Positions 41,447-48,387 of a DNA stretch of 64,000 nucleotides are shown piece after piece. Both the position numbers and the translations under genes were made by a program. Origin of the DNA: a virus. The number at the start of each line of letters is the position of its first letter. The first letter of the stretch is position 1. Location: IMG/VR virus record IMGVR_UViG_3300048592_000564, positions 1-64,000 of that record; one strand, written 5' to 3'. The notes below the pieces were generated by a model. It saw only the letters and a program-made list of their open reading frames with translations. It ran no database searches and had not been told where the DNA came from.

Positions 41447-41664
41447 GCGCCGAATTTTTCGCCGTCCAGGAACAAGATCGCTCACGGCTAGACCGCGCGA
41501 CCAAGACTACCTACGTGAACCTGGACGCGATCCTGTACGTCGACGACTACGGGGTTCGAGGCGAGCCCATGCGGGTGTCGTGCGTCGGAAAGGAAACCTA
41601 CTGGCTTGTAAACGACGACGCCGAACGGCTCGTCGCAAAGCTGAAGGAACGGTGCAAGTCATGA
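41443..41664 (+). CDS. Small beta protein of unknown function
   Basis: A 73-residue protein with GTG start. FAVQEQDRSRLDRATKTTYV, then short strands (ILYVDDYGVRG, YWLVNDD). No family. ATGA-coupled to the isomerase gene. Confidence 0.45.
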   Translation: MSAEFFAVQEQDRSRLDRATKTTYVNLDAILYVDDYGVRGEPMRVSCVGKETYWLVNDDAERLVAKLKERCKS

Positions 41665-42257
41665 GCCCAACTACCAACCTCCTGGACTGCTGCGTGCGGT
41701 CCATCCAAGGGCTCGACCACGAGCAGATCGACGACGCAGCCAGAATACTCTCCCGCGTTAGACGCGAACGCGGTCGGCTATTTCTCGCCGGCTCAGGCGG
41801 CGGGGCCGCGCACGCCTCGCACGCCTGCTGCGATTTCAGAAAACTTTGCGGCATCGAGGCATACTGTGTCTCGGACAACGCCGCCGAATTGACGGCCCGC
41901 GTCAACGACGACGGCTGGGAATCCAGTTATGCGAACTGGCTTCGGGTGCCCCGGCTTGATCGCAACGACGCCCTACTGATCGTGAGCGTCGGAGGAGGAT
42001 CCACGCACCCACCGGTATCCACGAACCTCGTGACCGCAATGGAGTTCGCTCGATCGCTCGGGGCCGCTACCCTGGCCGTGGTTGGCCGTGATGGAGGACA
42101 CGCGGGCCGGGTGGCCGATGTCGCGGTCCTGATCCCGTGCGATCGGCCGGAATTCGTGACGCCGGTCACGGAGGCGGTCCAGAGCGTAGTGCTCCACGCC
42201 CTCGCGGTCCATCCCCTGTTGGCAATCCTGAAGGCGAAATGGGAGGGACTTGTATGA
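41661..42257 (+). CDS. gmhA: SIS-domain sugar phosphate isomerase (GmhA-type)
   Basis: A 198-residue SIS protein of GmhA length. FLAGSGGGAAHASHACCDF (about 42-60) corresponds to the GNGGSAADAQH loop, CVSDNAAELTARVNDDGW to the DT-x-LTA-x-AND segment, LIVSVGGGSTHPPV to the S-x-SGNS loop, and VVGRDGGHAGRVADVAVLIP to the GxDGG region; TEAVQSVVLHALAVH supplies the late H. GmhA turns sedoheptulose 7-phosphate into heptose 7-phosphate. Neighbour kinase and phosphatase support this. Confidence 0.78.
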   Translation: MSPTTNLLDCCVRSIQGLDHEQIDDAARILSRVRRERGRLFLAGSGGGAAHASHACCDFRKLCGIEAYCVSDNAAELTARVNDDGWESSYANWLRVPRLDRNDALLIVSVGGGSTHPPVSTNLVTAMEFARSLGAATLAVVGRDGGHAGRVADVAVLIPCDRPEFVTPVTEAVQSVVLHALAVHPLLAILKAKWEGLV

Positions 42258-42421
42258 ACGCGAGGACGTTGCGGTTTGCGATGAGCTTCATTACCGGATC
42301 ACTGACAGGAGTTGCCATTGCGGAACTCAATCGCGGCCATCTCGCGACCGCAATTGGATTGACGCTTGCCGTTGCTGTGTCGGTGTTTTTCCGCTGCCTA
42401 ACGATCGAGCATTCGCCATGA
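42254..42421 (+). CDS. Small two-helix membrane protein
   Basis: A 55-residue protein with hydrophobic stretches (FAMSFITGSLTGVAIA and IGLTLAVAVSVFF). ATGA overlaps on both sides. Function unknown. Confidence 0.5.
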   Translation: MNARTLRFAMSFITGSLTGVAIAELNRGHLATAIGLTLAVAVSVFFRCLTIEHSP

Positions 42422-42744
42422 ACCCCTACGAACAATGCTTCCATGACCTCGGGATCGAGTCCCCCACGATTGAAGACCGCCGGGCCCTGCGCCGTCTGGT
42501 CGCCACCGTGGCGCCCGACGTCCGGACGGTCGAGCGAGCCCGCCTCGAGGCGTCCACGCAGCGTCGACGGTGCCGCGAGGACGACGCCAGGGTCGACGTG
42601 TTGCGAGACGCCATCGAGGCCGTGCTGGCGCTACCGCGTGTCCCGGGCACGATTGAACGCAGGCTCCAGGCCGCGATGGACGCGACCGCCTACGACGGCC
42701 GGACCGTGCAAGAGATCGTCCGCGCCGCCGGGGAGGTGACGTGA
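42418..42744 (+). CDS. Helical protein of unknown function
   Basis: A 108-residue, Arg/Ala-rich helical protein (RRALRRLVATVAPDVRTVER; DARVDVLRDAIEAVLAL). No family. Ends just before the promoter of the AP2-type insertion. Confidence 0.5.
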   Translation: MNPYEQCFHDLGIESPTIEDRRALRRLVATVAPDVRTVERARLEASTQRRRCREDDARVDVLRDAIEAVLALPRVPGTIERRLQAAMDATAYDGRTVQEIVRAAGEVT

Positions 42745-42758
42745 CGAGCAGATTTTTG

Positions 42759-42787
42759 TTGTTTTGTCGCCATGACGTGGCTACCAT
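42759..42787 (+). promoter_or_regulatory. Promoter of the AP2/sigma-like gene
   Basis: TTGTTT (42759-42764), 17 bases, TACCAT (42782-42787), GC before the -10 box. About 50 bases separate it from ATG 42837. It has no GCGAACGGCC hairpin leader. Confidence 0.65.
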
Positions 42788-42836
42788 CCTGCAGGAACGC
42801 TACGCATCTACGCGGTTGGGATTGAAAGCAAGTCAC

Positions 42837-43748
42837 ATGGGACCCAAGAGAATTAAGCCGCATACCAAAATAGTTGATGTTCGCCGCGAACCAGACAAAA
42901 TCCTTCCCGTGTCGTGGATCAGCCTTGCTGAATCAACCGCCCATGAACTTGCGTATCGCTTTGGCATGTCCTACGAGCACGTTATCTCGATTTCAAATGC
43001 AATCAAAGACGGAATGGCTCACGTGTATCCGTCTCTAAATGGAATATCCAGAATCGACGCAGGCAAACAGCACACGTGGTTTGCCCGAATCCATCGCGGC
43101 GCAGTGTCCGGCAGTCACACCGCAGCCAAGTCGTTCGCCGACAGCCGATGCGGTGGGCGAGAAAAGGCCCTTCAGGCAGCAAGGCAGTGGCGAGACGACA
43201 CGCTGGCTACGATAGTAATCGCAACACCAAAGGAACACGCCTGTGTAAAAACGACCAATCGGCAGCGGCGCGAAACTATGGAGAAGCAATTGCAGGTGCA
43301 TGGCAAGTGCTACATGCGAACCGGAACCGGCTTACTGGCAAGCAAGCGAGCCGCGATTGAGTTTGGCCAGCACGGCAAGACCTGTGCGGCGATTCGCGAT
43401 GGTGCTCAGGACGGCTTCTACCTTGGCGGCAACCGGCCGCGTTACGCCGTCGCCGGCTTCATGAATGAAATCACGCCCAGGATTGAAAAGCAGATCCGAC
43501 GAGAAATCAGGAGACGAGCCAGGCACTGGATGTCCAGCGAGGACATTGAACTGGCGGCGAGCAACGCTATGATGTCCTGGGCGTCAATCGACCTGTCTAG
43601 CGTATCGGAAGACTATATTGAACGACTGGCAGGAAGCGTGGTCAGGACCGCCGACCGAAGACGCTCGGCAGAACGAAAAAAACAGGGGGTATCGCTTGAT
43701 CTTAATGGCGAGATCGAAACCCTAGAGCGACAAAGAGAACGATGGTAG
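42837..43748 (+). CDS. AP2-like DNA-binding protein with C-terminal sigma-like helical region
   Basis: A 303-residue protein. Residues about 70-125 (WFARIHRGAVSGSHTAAKSF, then GGREKALQAARQWRDDTLA) look like an AP2-type DNA-binding domain, common in homing-endonuclease-like genes. The last 90 residues (IRRRARHWMSSEDIELAAS, SEDYIERLAGSVVRTADR) resemble the helical region 2 of sigma factors. No HNH motif seen. ATG 42837 is chosen because the promoter lies between 42741 and it. Independent transcription suggests a mobile insertion. Confidence 0.6.
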   Translation: MGPKRIKPHTKIVDVRREPDKILPVSWISLAESTAHELAYRFGMSYEHVISISNAIKDGMAHVYPSLNGISRIDAGKQHTWFARIHRGAVSGSHTAAKSFADSRCGGREKALQAARQWRDDTLATIVIATPKEHACVKTTNRQRRETMEKQLQVHGKCYMRTGTGLLASKRAAIEFGQHGKTCAAIRDGAQDGFYLGGNRPRYAVAGFMNEITPRIEKQIRREIRRRARHWMSSEDIELAASNAMMSWASIDLSSVSEDYIERLAGSVVRTADRRRSAERKKQGVSLDLNGEIETLERQRERW

Positions 43749-43865
43749 CAACGGGCCATTTGCCGCGCATTCTTGTTGAGTGCTCGGTGTCCTCTTCAGC
43801 TTTCTGGCTGACCGCGGGGGGACGGCATATATGGAAGCGTCACCGCCATCTGGCCCATTGCTACC
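43744..43865 (+). other. Non-coding stretch closed by a 15-bp inverted repeat (candidate structured RNA)
   Basis: GGTAGCAACGGGCCA (43744-43758) pairs with TGGCCCATTGCTACC (43851-43865), one G-U. Inside are CCGCG/CGCGG and CAGC-TTTCTG-GCTG helices and a GACG/CGTC helix, so a branched fold is possible. It fills most of the 220-base gap 43749-43969, where I see no convincing gene (a frame from 43831 looks weakly coding only). Confidence 0.4.
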
Positions 43866-43969
43866 TCGACAGCAAATTAAGACAACGCCCCGGTTCACCC
43901 AGTCGCCGAGGTGGACCTTCCATTTGAATCCGACCCAACCGGCGGCTTGGGTGCAACCGATGGTTCGCC

Positions 43970-44197
43970 ATGACGTTCGCGTGCTATTGGGATCGCCTCC
44001 GGGCCGCAACACCCGGCCTGAGCAACGACGAGACCTCGATGCGGATCAGCGTCTTGAACTTCCGGCTCGCGATCAGCCGAGCCTACGCGGCCGGACGTGA
44101 CGAGGCCCGGCAGCACATCGAGCGAACCGCCGACGAACTCACGGGCGACCAGGGCATCATGGACGTGTTCAAGGGGATTTTCGGGGACAAGCGATGA
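43970..44197 (+). CDS. Small helical protein of unknown function
   Basis: A 75-residue protein (NFRLAISRAYAAGRDEARQHI). Helical and charged, ends VFKGIFGDKR. ATGA-coupled to the next gene. No family. Confidence 0.5.
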   Translation: MTFACYWDRLRAATPGLSNDETSMRISVLNFRLAISRAYAAGRDEARQHIERTADELTGDQGIMDVFKGIFGDKR

Positions 44198-44565
44198 CAA
44201 GATTTGAAAAGTTACTCGCGTACCTGCTCAAGTACCATTTTACCTACGACGAACTGGAAAAAATCGTCGACCTCAAACTGGAATGCGAGCACTATAGCGA
44301 CATCGAGAGAGTCGTGTTTCCTGAATTGTCCCCAGCGGTCAATAAGCTATTGGCCCGGATGGGATGGGACGAAAAGCCGTACATTGAACGACTTCTTGAT
44401 GAGCAAAGGCTCTATATGCAGGCGATCCATCAAGACGAACTGGCAGAACGGCAGGCCCTTATCGAACGCATGCACACGCAATGCCATTCGGTTCGCAACC
44501 TTGCTAGCATGCGCGACGCCGCCCAAAGGTTTTTGCGTGACACCGAGGACTGTAAGGTCTCATGA
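44194..44565 (+). CDS. Helical protein of unknown function
   Basis: A 123-residue protein, mostly helix (FEKLLAYLLKYHFTYDELEK; RDAAQRFLRDTEDC). Base composition is lower in GC than neighbours. ATGA overlaps on both sides tie it to the GmhB-type gene. No family. Confidence 0.5.
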   Translation: MTRFEKLLAYLLKYHFTYDELEKIVDLKLECEHYSDIERVVFPELSPAVNKLLARMGWDEKPYIERLLDEQRLYMQAIHQDELAERQALIERMHTQCHSVRNLASMRDAAQRFLRDTEDCKVS

Positions 44566-45059
44566 ATCAGGCATGCTTTTTCGATCTCGACGGAACTTTG
44601 GTCCGCGCTTTCCCCGAGGGCGACACCACCCGTGGACCACGGACCCGCGATGAGGTTGAAATCCTGCCGGGCACCAAAGAGTCGCTCGACCGACTATTCG
44701 ACGCAGGCTACGCGTTGCTTGTGGTCACGAACCAGCCGGGACTTGCCCGCGGCGACCTCGACCCATTGGAACACGCGGGCGTTCGGCTGATGATCCGCGT
44801 GGAACTGCCGGTTCGCAAAATCTATACTTGCCCGCACGACGGCGACTGGTGCGCATGCAGGAAGCCGCGGCCGGGGCTCATCATCGGAGCCGCGGTCGAA
44901 TACGAACTCGACCTCGCCCGCTGCTGGATGATCGGCGACCGGGAGTCGGACCGTGAGGCCGCGATCCGGGCCGGGATCCCGCAGGCCCAGACGATCAAGC
45001 TCGAAACCAACCAAGGCATCAAGGAGGCGGTGGACGCAATCCTTGCCTTTGCAAAATGA
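44562..45059 (+). CDS. gmhB: Heptose 1,7-bisphosphate phosphatase-like HAD protein (GmhB-type)
   Basis: A 165-residue HAD phosphatase: CFFDLDGTLV (D8, D10), LLVVTNQPGLARGDL (motif II), YTCPHDGDWCACRKPRPGLI (the four-Cys zinc loop plus motif III lysine), and CWMIGDRESDREAAI (motif IV). The zinc loop C-P-H and the TNQ motif are specific to the GmhB/HisB-N group, and the neighbouring GmhA-type and HddA-type genes favour GmhB, which removes the C7 phosphate of heptose 1,7-bisphosphate. Confidence 0.8.
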   Translation: MNQACFFDLDGTLVRAFPEGDTTRGPRTRDEVEILPGTKESLDRLFDAGYALLVVTNQPGLARGDLDPLEHAGVRLMIRVELPVRKIYTCPHDGDWCACRKPRPGLIIGAAVEYELDLARCWMIGDRESDREAAIRAGIPQAQTIKLETNQGIKEAVDAILAFAK

Positions 45060-45071
45060 CCGTTTTTATAC

Positions 45072-45136
45072 TTGAACGACCGTACAGTAATCGGTAACAT
45101 GCGAACGGCCCGGACGTTGGAGCGCCCGAGCCGTTC
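45072..45136 (+). promoter_or_regulatory. Promoter and hairpin leader of HNH cassette 3
   Basis: TTGAAC (45072-45077), 17 bases, TAACAT (45095-45100), then GCGAACGGCC and hairpin arms GAACGGC / GCCGTTC (45103-45136). The -35, spacer length and leader are the same as at 36409. Confidence 0.75.
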
Positions 45137-45165
45137 TAACCACCATCAGCTGTAGGGAGCGTCAA

Positions 45166-45756
45166 GTGGCTTCGATAAATTGTATCATGGACTGCCCGCC
45201 GTTGCCAGTTGTAGAAGGTGTTGAAATTCGGCACTGCGAAGGATATCCAGGGTACGCCATTGGCAGCGATGGCTCCCCGTGGTCGTGCCGGCCGTGCGTC
45301 CGAACTGGGCTCAAAATAGCATGGAGGCGACTTACGCCATGCCCAGACAAACAAGGCTACCTGCACATCAGTTGCCAGGTGAACGGGCGGCTGATTCGCC
45401 CCAAAATAGGCCACCTTGTAGCCAACGCATTCATCGGGCCAAATCCAGGAAAGCTGGATTTGTGTCACGGGGACGGCAATAAGCAGAACAACCGCGTCGA
45501 AAACCTGCGGTGGGGGACTCGCAGCGAGAACACGCAGGACGCATTACGGCACGGCACGTTTCACATTGTTGGGCATCCAGGGGAACGTAACGCAAACTCC
45601 AAAATTACCGCATCGCAGGTCAAGGAAATTCGCAGCACCCCAGGGAAAAGCCACGTCGAATGGGCGCGCGAACTTGGCGTTACCCCAACGGCAATTTATT
45701 CAATTCGCGCAGGAAGGACATGGAAGAATGAACCAAGCCCTCGACATAACGATTGA
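45166..45756 (+). CDS. HNH homing endonuclease without Zn module (copy 3)
   Basis: A 196-residue protein with GTG start behind GGGAG. It lacks the N-terminal zinc module of the other two. YPGYAIGSDGSPWSC near 30, ANAFIGPNPGKLDLC, GDGNKQNNRVENLRWGT (HNH core, about 95-112), then HVEWARELGVTPTAIYSI (HTH). The last 29 bases overlap the start of the transaldolase-like gene, as copy 2 does with the kinase gene. Confidence 0.85.
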   Translation: MASINCIMDCPPLPVVEGVEIRHCEGYPGYAIGSDGSPWSCRPCVRTGLKIAWRRLTPCPDKQGYLHISCQVNGRLIRPKIGHLVANAFIGPNPGKLDLCHGDGNKQNNRVENLRWGTRSENTQDALRHGTFHIVGHPGERNANSKITASQVKEIRSTPGKSHVEWARELGVTPTAIYSIRAGRTWKNEPSPRHND

Positions 45757-46459
45757 CGTGTTTTGCGACTCCGCCGACCTCACGATCATGCACGGAATCG
45801 TGGAGCAGTACCCCTATGTGCGAGGCTGGACCACCAACCCTTCGATCTGCCGACGCTGTGGGGTCGTGGACTACAAGGGCTTTATCGTGGACGCGCTCAC
45901 GAAGCTGCCACCGCTCCCCTTGTCCGTCGAGGTTGTGGCCGACGAGCCACGCGAGATTGATAAGCAGGCCCGCTACCTGGAACGCTTGGCTCGCTTGCAC
46001 GGTCGGCGAGATACGCTGTATGTCAAGGTCCCAGCCGTGAACTCGCGCGGCATTTCGCTCGCGCCATTGATGCGAGAACTTGCCCAGGATGGCGTGCAGA
46101 TCAACGCCACGGCGGTGCTGTCCTACGAGAGCGCCGAACTGGTTACCGACGCCCTGTCGGGCGGTCCCGCCTCTTGGGTCTCGGTCTTTGTCGGGAGACT
46201 GGCCGACCGAGGCACTGAACCACTGGACGAAATGCCGCGATATGTGAAGCGGATCAACGAAGCGACCCGCACAATCTGGGCCAGTCCCCGAGAACCGCTA
46301 AACGTGCTTCAAGCGCAACGCCTCGGCTTCGACGCTATCACGGTGTTTCACGACTTCATCAAAAAGCTCCACCTGTTCGGCAAGGACTTGCGTGAGTTTG
46401 AGATTGAGACGAGCCGTATGTTCTTGCAGGATTCCATTTCGGCGGGGTACCAGATATGA
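45728..46459 (+). CDS. Transaldolase / fructose-6-phosphate aldolase family protein
   Basis: A 243-residue protein of TalC/FSA type: DVFCDSADLTIMHGIVEQY, GWTTNPSICRR (TTNPS motif), LSVEVVADEP, TLYVKVPAVN (Schiff-base lysine near 99), INATAVLSYESA, SVFVGRLADRG. Transaldolases can make sedoheptulose 7-phosphate, the substrate of GmhA, so it fits the start of the heptose route. It begins inside the end of HNH copy 3. Confidence 0.8.
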   Translation: MNQALDITIDVFCDSADLTIMHGIVEQYPYVRGWTTNPSICRRCGVVDYKGFIVDALTKLPPLPLSVEVVADEPREIDKQARYLERLARLHGRRDTLYVKVPAVNSRGISLAPLMRELAQDGVQINATAVLSYESAELVTDALSGGPASWVSVFVGRLADRGTEPLDEMPRYVKRINEATRTIWASPREPLNVLQAQRLGFDAITVFHDFIKKLHLFGKDLREFEIETSRMFLQDSISAGYQI

Positions 46460-46680
46460 CAAACCGCCCCCTTCAATACGGCCGATGGAACATCCGATGC
46501 CGACTGACCGTTGACTGCCTGCGCCGAACCTACGACCGCGACCCCGGCTGGAGACTACTCAGCATCGGGATATTCCGGCTCGCGCCCATGATCCCCGTTG
46601 GCGATGATCCCCGTTACCACGTCGAGCGGGGCTTCTGGTGGGAAATCGACATCTGGCTCCCGTGGAGGATTCGCTCGTGA
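46456..46680 (+). CDS. Small basic protein of unknown function
   Basis: A 74-residue Trp/Arg-rich protein (WNIRCRLTVDCLRRTYDRD; FWWEIDIWLPWRIRS). ATGA overlaps with both neighbours. No family. Confidence 0.5.
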   Translation: MTNRPLQYGRWNIRCRLTVDCLRRTYDRDPGWRLLSIGIFRLAPMIPVGDDPRYHVERGFWWEIDIWLPWRIRS

Positions 46681-46964
46681 AAATCGCCCTCGACTTCGAC
46701 GACACCCTGACGGCCGACCCGAGGCTCTGGGCCGTGTTCGTAAATGCCGCCCGCAGCCGCGGCCACGAGGTCTGGCTCGTGACCGCCCGACGGGACACCG
46801 AGGAGAACCGCCAGATCATCGAGGCATGGCTCGACCACTGGGGCCACAATCTCCCGGTCCTGTTTACCAATCTCGGCAGCAAACTCGCGGCCGTGGAGCG
46901 GCAGGGCATCAAGATCGACATCTGGATCGATGACGACCCCGCGAGCCTTGTAAACGGACGCTGA
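46677..46964 (+). CDS. Small HAD-like hydrolase
   Basis: A 95-residue protein with GTG start: VKIALDFDDTLTADP (HAD motif I), HEVWLVTARRDTEEN (motif II region), IDIWIDDDPASL (motif IV acidic). Minimal HAD core without a cap, as in phage polynucleotide-phosphatase-like proteins. Substrate unknown; it may support the sugar-phosphate steps around it. Confidence 0.7.
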   Translation: MKIALDFDDTLTADPRLWAVFVNAARSRGHEVWLVTARRDTEENRQIIEAWLDHWGHNLPVLFTNLGSKLAAVERQGIKIDIWIDDDPASLVNGR

Positions 46965-46965
46965 A

Positions 46966-47538
46966 ATGAAACTTGGCCTGCACGCATCAGCTTTCGACCC
47001 GATCCACCCAGGCTATCTGTACGCGTGGCATCAGGCCCTGGACGCCGGGGCGTGCGACGGCATCGTGGCCGCGATCCATGCAGACCCAAGTACCGAAAGG
47101 TCAGAGAAACGCCGCCCGGCCATGACGGTCAAGGAACGAATCGCGATCCTGGAGCAATTCCGCGTCGTCCAGACGGTCTGCGTCTACGTCGACGAACGGC
47201 AGTTGTACGAGATGATCAGGAGCACCCGTCCCGCGTGCCTGATCATAGGCGAAGACCACGAGTTCGACCGCGTGACCGGCGCCGACCTCGCGCCAGTGTT
47301 TTGGGCCAAACGCAATCCCGAGTGGTCCGGTACCCAGATCGCGAGACGCATTGCCGCCAGTTTGCCCGACGTGGCCGCGAGCCTACGATTCACCGAAGGA
47401 CTCGACCCCGAGGTCATGGCCCGCTATCCTGCCCAGGACCTCCTGAGCATCCACGCGATCTTCAAGTCCATCGGGGACGCGTTCGACCGCCACCTGGCCG
47501 ACCGCGCGGCCCGTGGATGCGAGCCCGGCCAGATGTAA
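46966..47538 (+). CDS. Cytidylyltransferase-fold nucleotidyltransferase (RfaE2/HldE-C-like)
   Basis: A 190-residue protein: LGLHASAFDPIHPGYLYAWH (residues 3-22, the HxGH-type motif appears as HPGY), IVAAIHADPSTERSEKRRPAM, KERIAILEQFRVV, CLIIGEDHEFD, and WSGTQIARRIAAS (the S-x-T-x-I-x-x-I motif). The order fits RfaE domain II, which joins heptose 1-phosphate to a nucleotide. The second His of HxGH is Tyr here, so activity needs proof. Residues beyond 130 are an extra domain. Confidence 0.65.
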   Translation: MKLGLHASAFDPIHPGYLYAWHQALDAGACDGIVAAIHADPSTERSEKRRPAMTVKERIAILEQFRVVQTVCVYVDERQLYEMIRSTRPACLIIGEDHEFDRVTGADLAPVFWAKRNPEWSGTQIARRIAASLPDVAASLRFTEGLDPEVMARYPAQDLLSIHAIFKSIGDAFDRHLADRAARGCEPGQM

Positions 47539-47551
47539 CGAAAGGACCGCG

Positions 47552-47857
47552 ATGCCAACCGACCTTAAACTTGTGCAACGGCGTACTAACGCCATGCTGT
47601 GGTGTGTCCGATGCGGATACCTCGGCGGCGTATCCGTGACACTCAAGGGCGGGGCATGGATTCCCGCGGCGATCTGGCGATTCCTGGAACGAATCAGGAC
47701 GGCGTTTAGTGACCAGTTTCGCGACGACATGATCTGGTGCCTAGAATCCTTTGAAAGGACCGCCGATGCCAAGCCGCCGAGCCAAAGCGTACCGGGCCAA
47801 GGAAATCCGCCGTCTGATCCAGGAGTTCAAGGCCCAGGGGTGCCGGGTGTGCGGTGA
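47552..47857 (+). CDS. Small protein of unknown function
   Basis: A 101-residue protein with AAAGGA before the ATG. Residues 1-70 (NAMLWCVRCGYLGGVSVTL, WIPAAIWRFLERIRTAF) look real; the Pro/Gly-rich tail overlaps the HNH gene by 92 bases and may not be conserved. No family. Confidence 0.4.
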   Translation: MPTDLKLVQRRTNAMLWCVRCGYLGGVSVTLKGGAWIPAAIWRFLERIRTAFSDQFRDDMIWCLESFERTADAKPPSQSVPGQGNPPSDPGVQGPGVPGVR

Positions 47858-48056
47858 GCAGGATCCGTGCTGCCTGACGGCCCATCATCTCGACCCGGCA
47901 AAGAAGAGGTTTAGCGTCTCACCCGCGGCCCTGATTCGTTCGAGAATTGGACTGCAGGCCATCCGGGCGGAACTCGCGGGATGCACGCCCCTCTGTGCAA
48001 ATTGCCACCAAAAGCACAATCACGCCAAACTGGAGATTCCATGCACGCAATCTTGA
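47766..48056 (+). CDS. Small HNH-type zinc endonuclease-like protein
   Basis: A 96-residue protein: GCRVCGEQDPCCLTAHHLDP (C-x2-C then HH) and CTPLCANCHQKHNHAK (C-x2-CH), the metal-bound HNH fold. Basic N-terminus. AAAGGA site before ATG. It has no promoter or leader of the cassette type, so it is part of the operon. Confidence 0.75.
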   Translation: MPSRRAKAYRAKEIRRLIQEFKAQGCRVCGEQDPCCLTAHHLDPAKKRFSVSPAALIRSRIGLQAIRAELAGCTPLCANCHQKHNHAKLEIPCTQS

Positions 48057-48385
48057 CCGTTCCGTTCAGCCAGTCCCGCGGTCGAGTGGTCGACCAAGTG
48101 ATCTATTCCAAATACGCCGAGGCCGCGATCGTGCGGTGGCAGGACGGGGCCTATTCGTTCATCGGCTACAAGCCCGGATACGAGGCAGGCGACGGCGAGC
48201 TTCGGGACGAAGAATGGGACGACCGACAGTTCTCGGAACAGGAGATTATGGCGGCCGGGATCGCGACCCAACAGGACCTTGACCAGCGGAAAGCCGAAAT
48301 TGCGGCGCGGTTTGAAAGCAACCAACGAACCGCAAGGCTGCTTCAGTTTCAGCGGCTCAAGCAAGAGTTCGAACCGGGGGAATAG
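48041..48385 (+). CDS. Phage protein of unknown function
   Basis: A 114-residue protein: beta N-terminal half (HAILTVPFSQSRGRVVDQV, YSFIGYKPGYEAG) then a helical tail (LDQRKAEIAARFESNQRTA). No family. Confidence 0.5.
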   Translation: MHAILTVPFSQSRGRVVDQVIYSKYAEAAIVRWQDGAYSFIGYKPGYEAGDGELRDEEWDDRQFSEQEIMAAGIATQQDLDQRKAEIAARFESNQRTARLLQFQRLKQEFEPGE

Positions 48386-48387
48386 CC

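Noticed and set aside
42741-42836. Longer start for the AP2/sigma-like gene at GTG 42741
   Set aside because: A TTGTTT-17-TACCAT promoter lies inside this stretch, so translation must start downstream, at ATG 42837.
43831-44100. Plus frame starting ATGGAAGCGTCACCG after the AP2 gene
   Set aside because: Its first part lies in the inverted-repeat element and its second half is a shadow of the 43970 gene; no ribosome site.
47790-47857. Possible fusion of the 47552 gene with the HNH gene at 47766
   Set aside because: The frames differ and the HNH gene has its own AAAGGA site; no slippery sequence is present.
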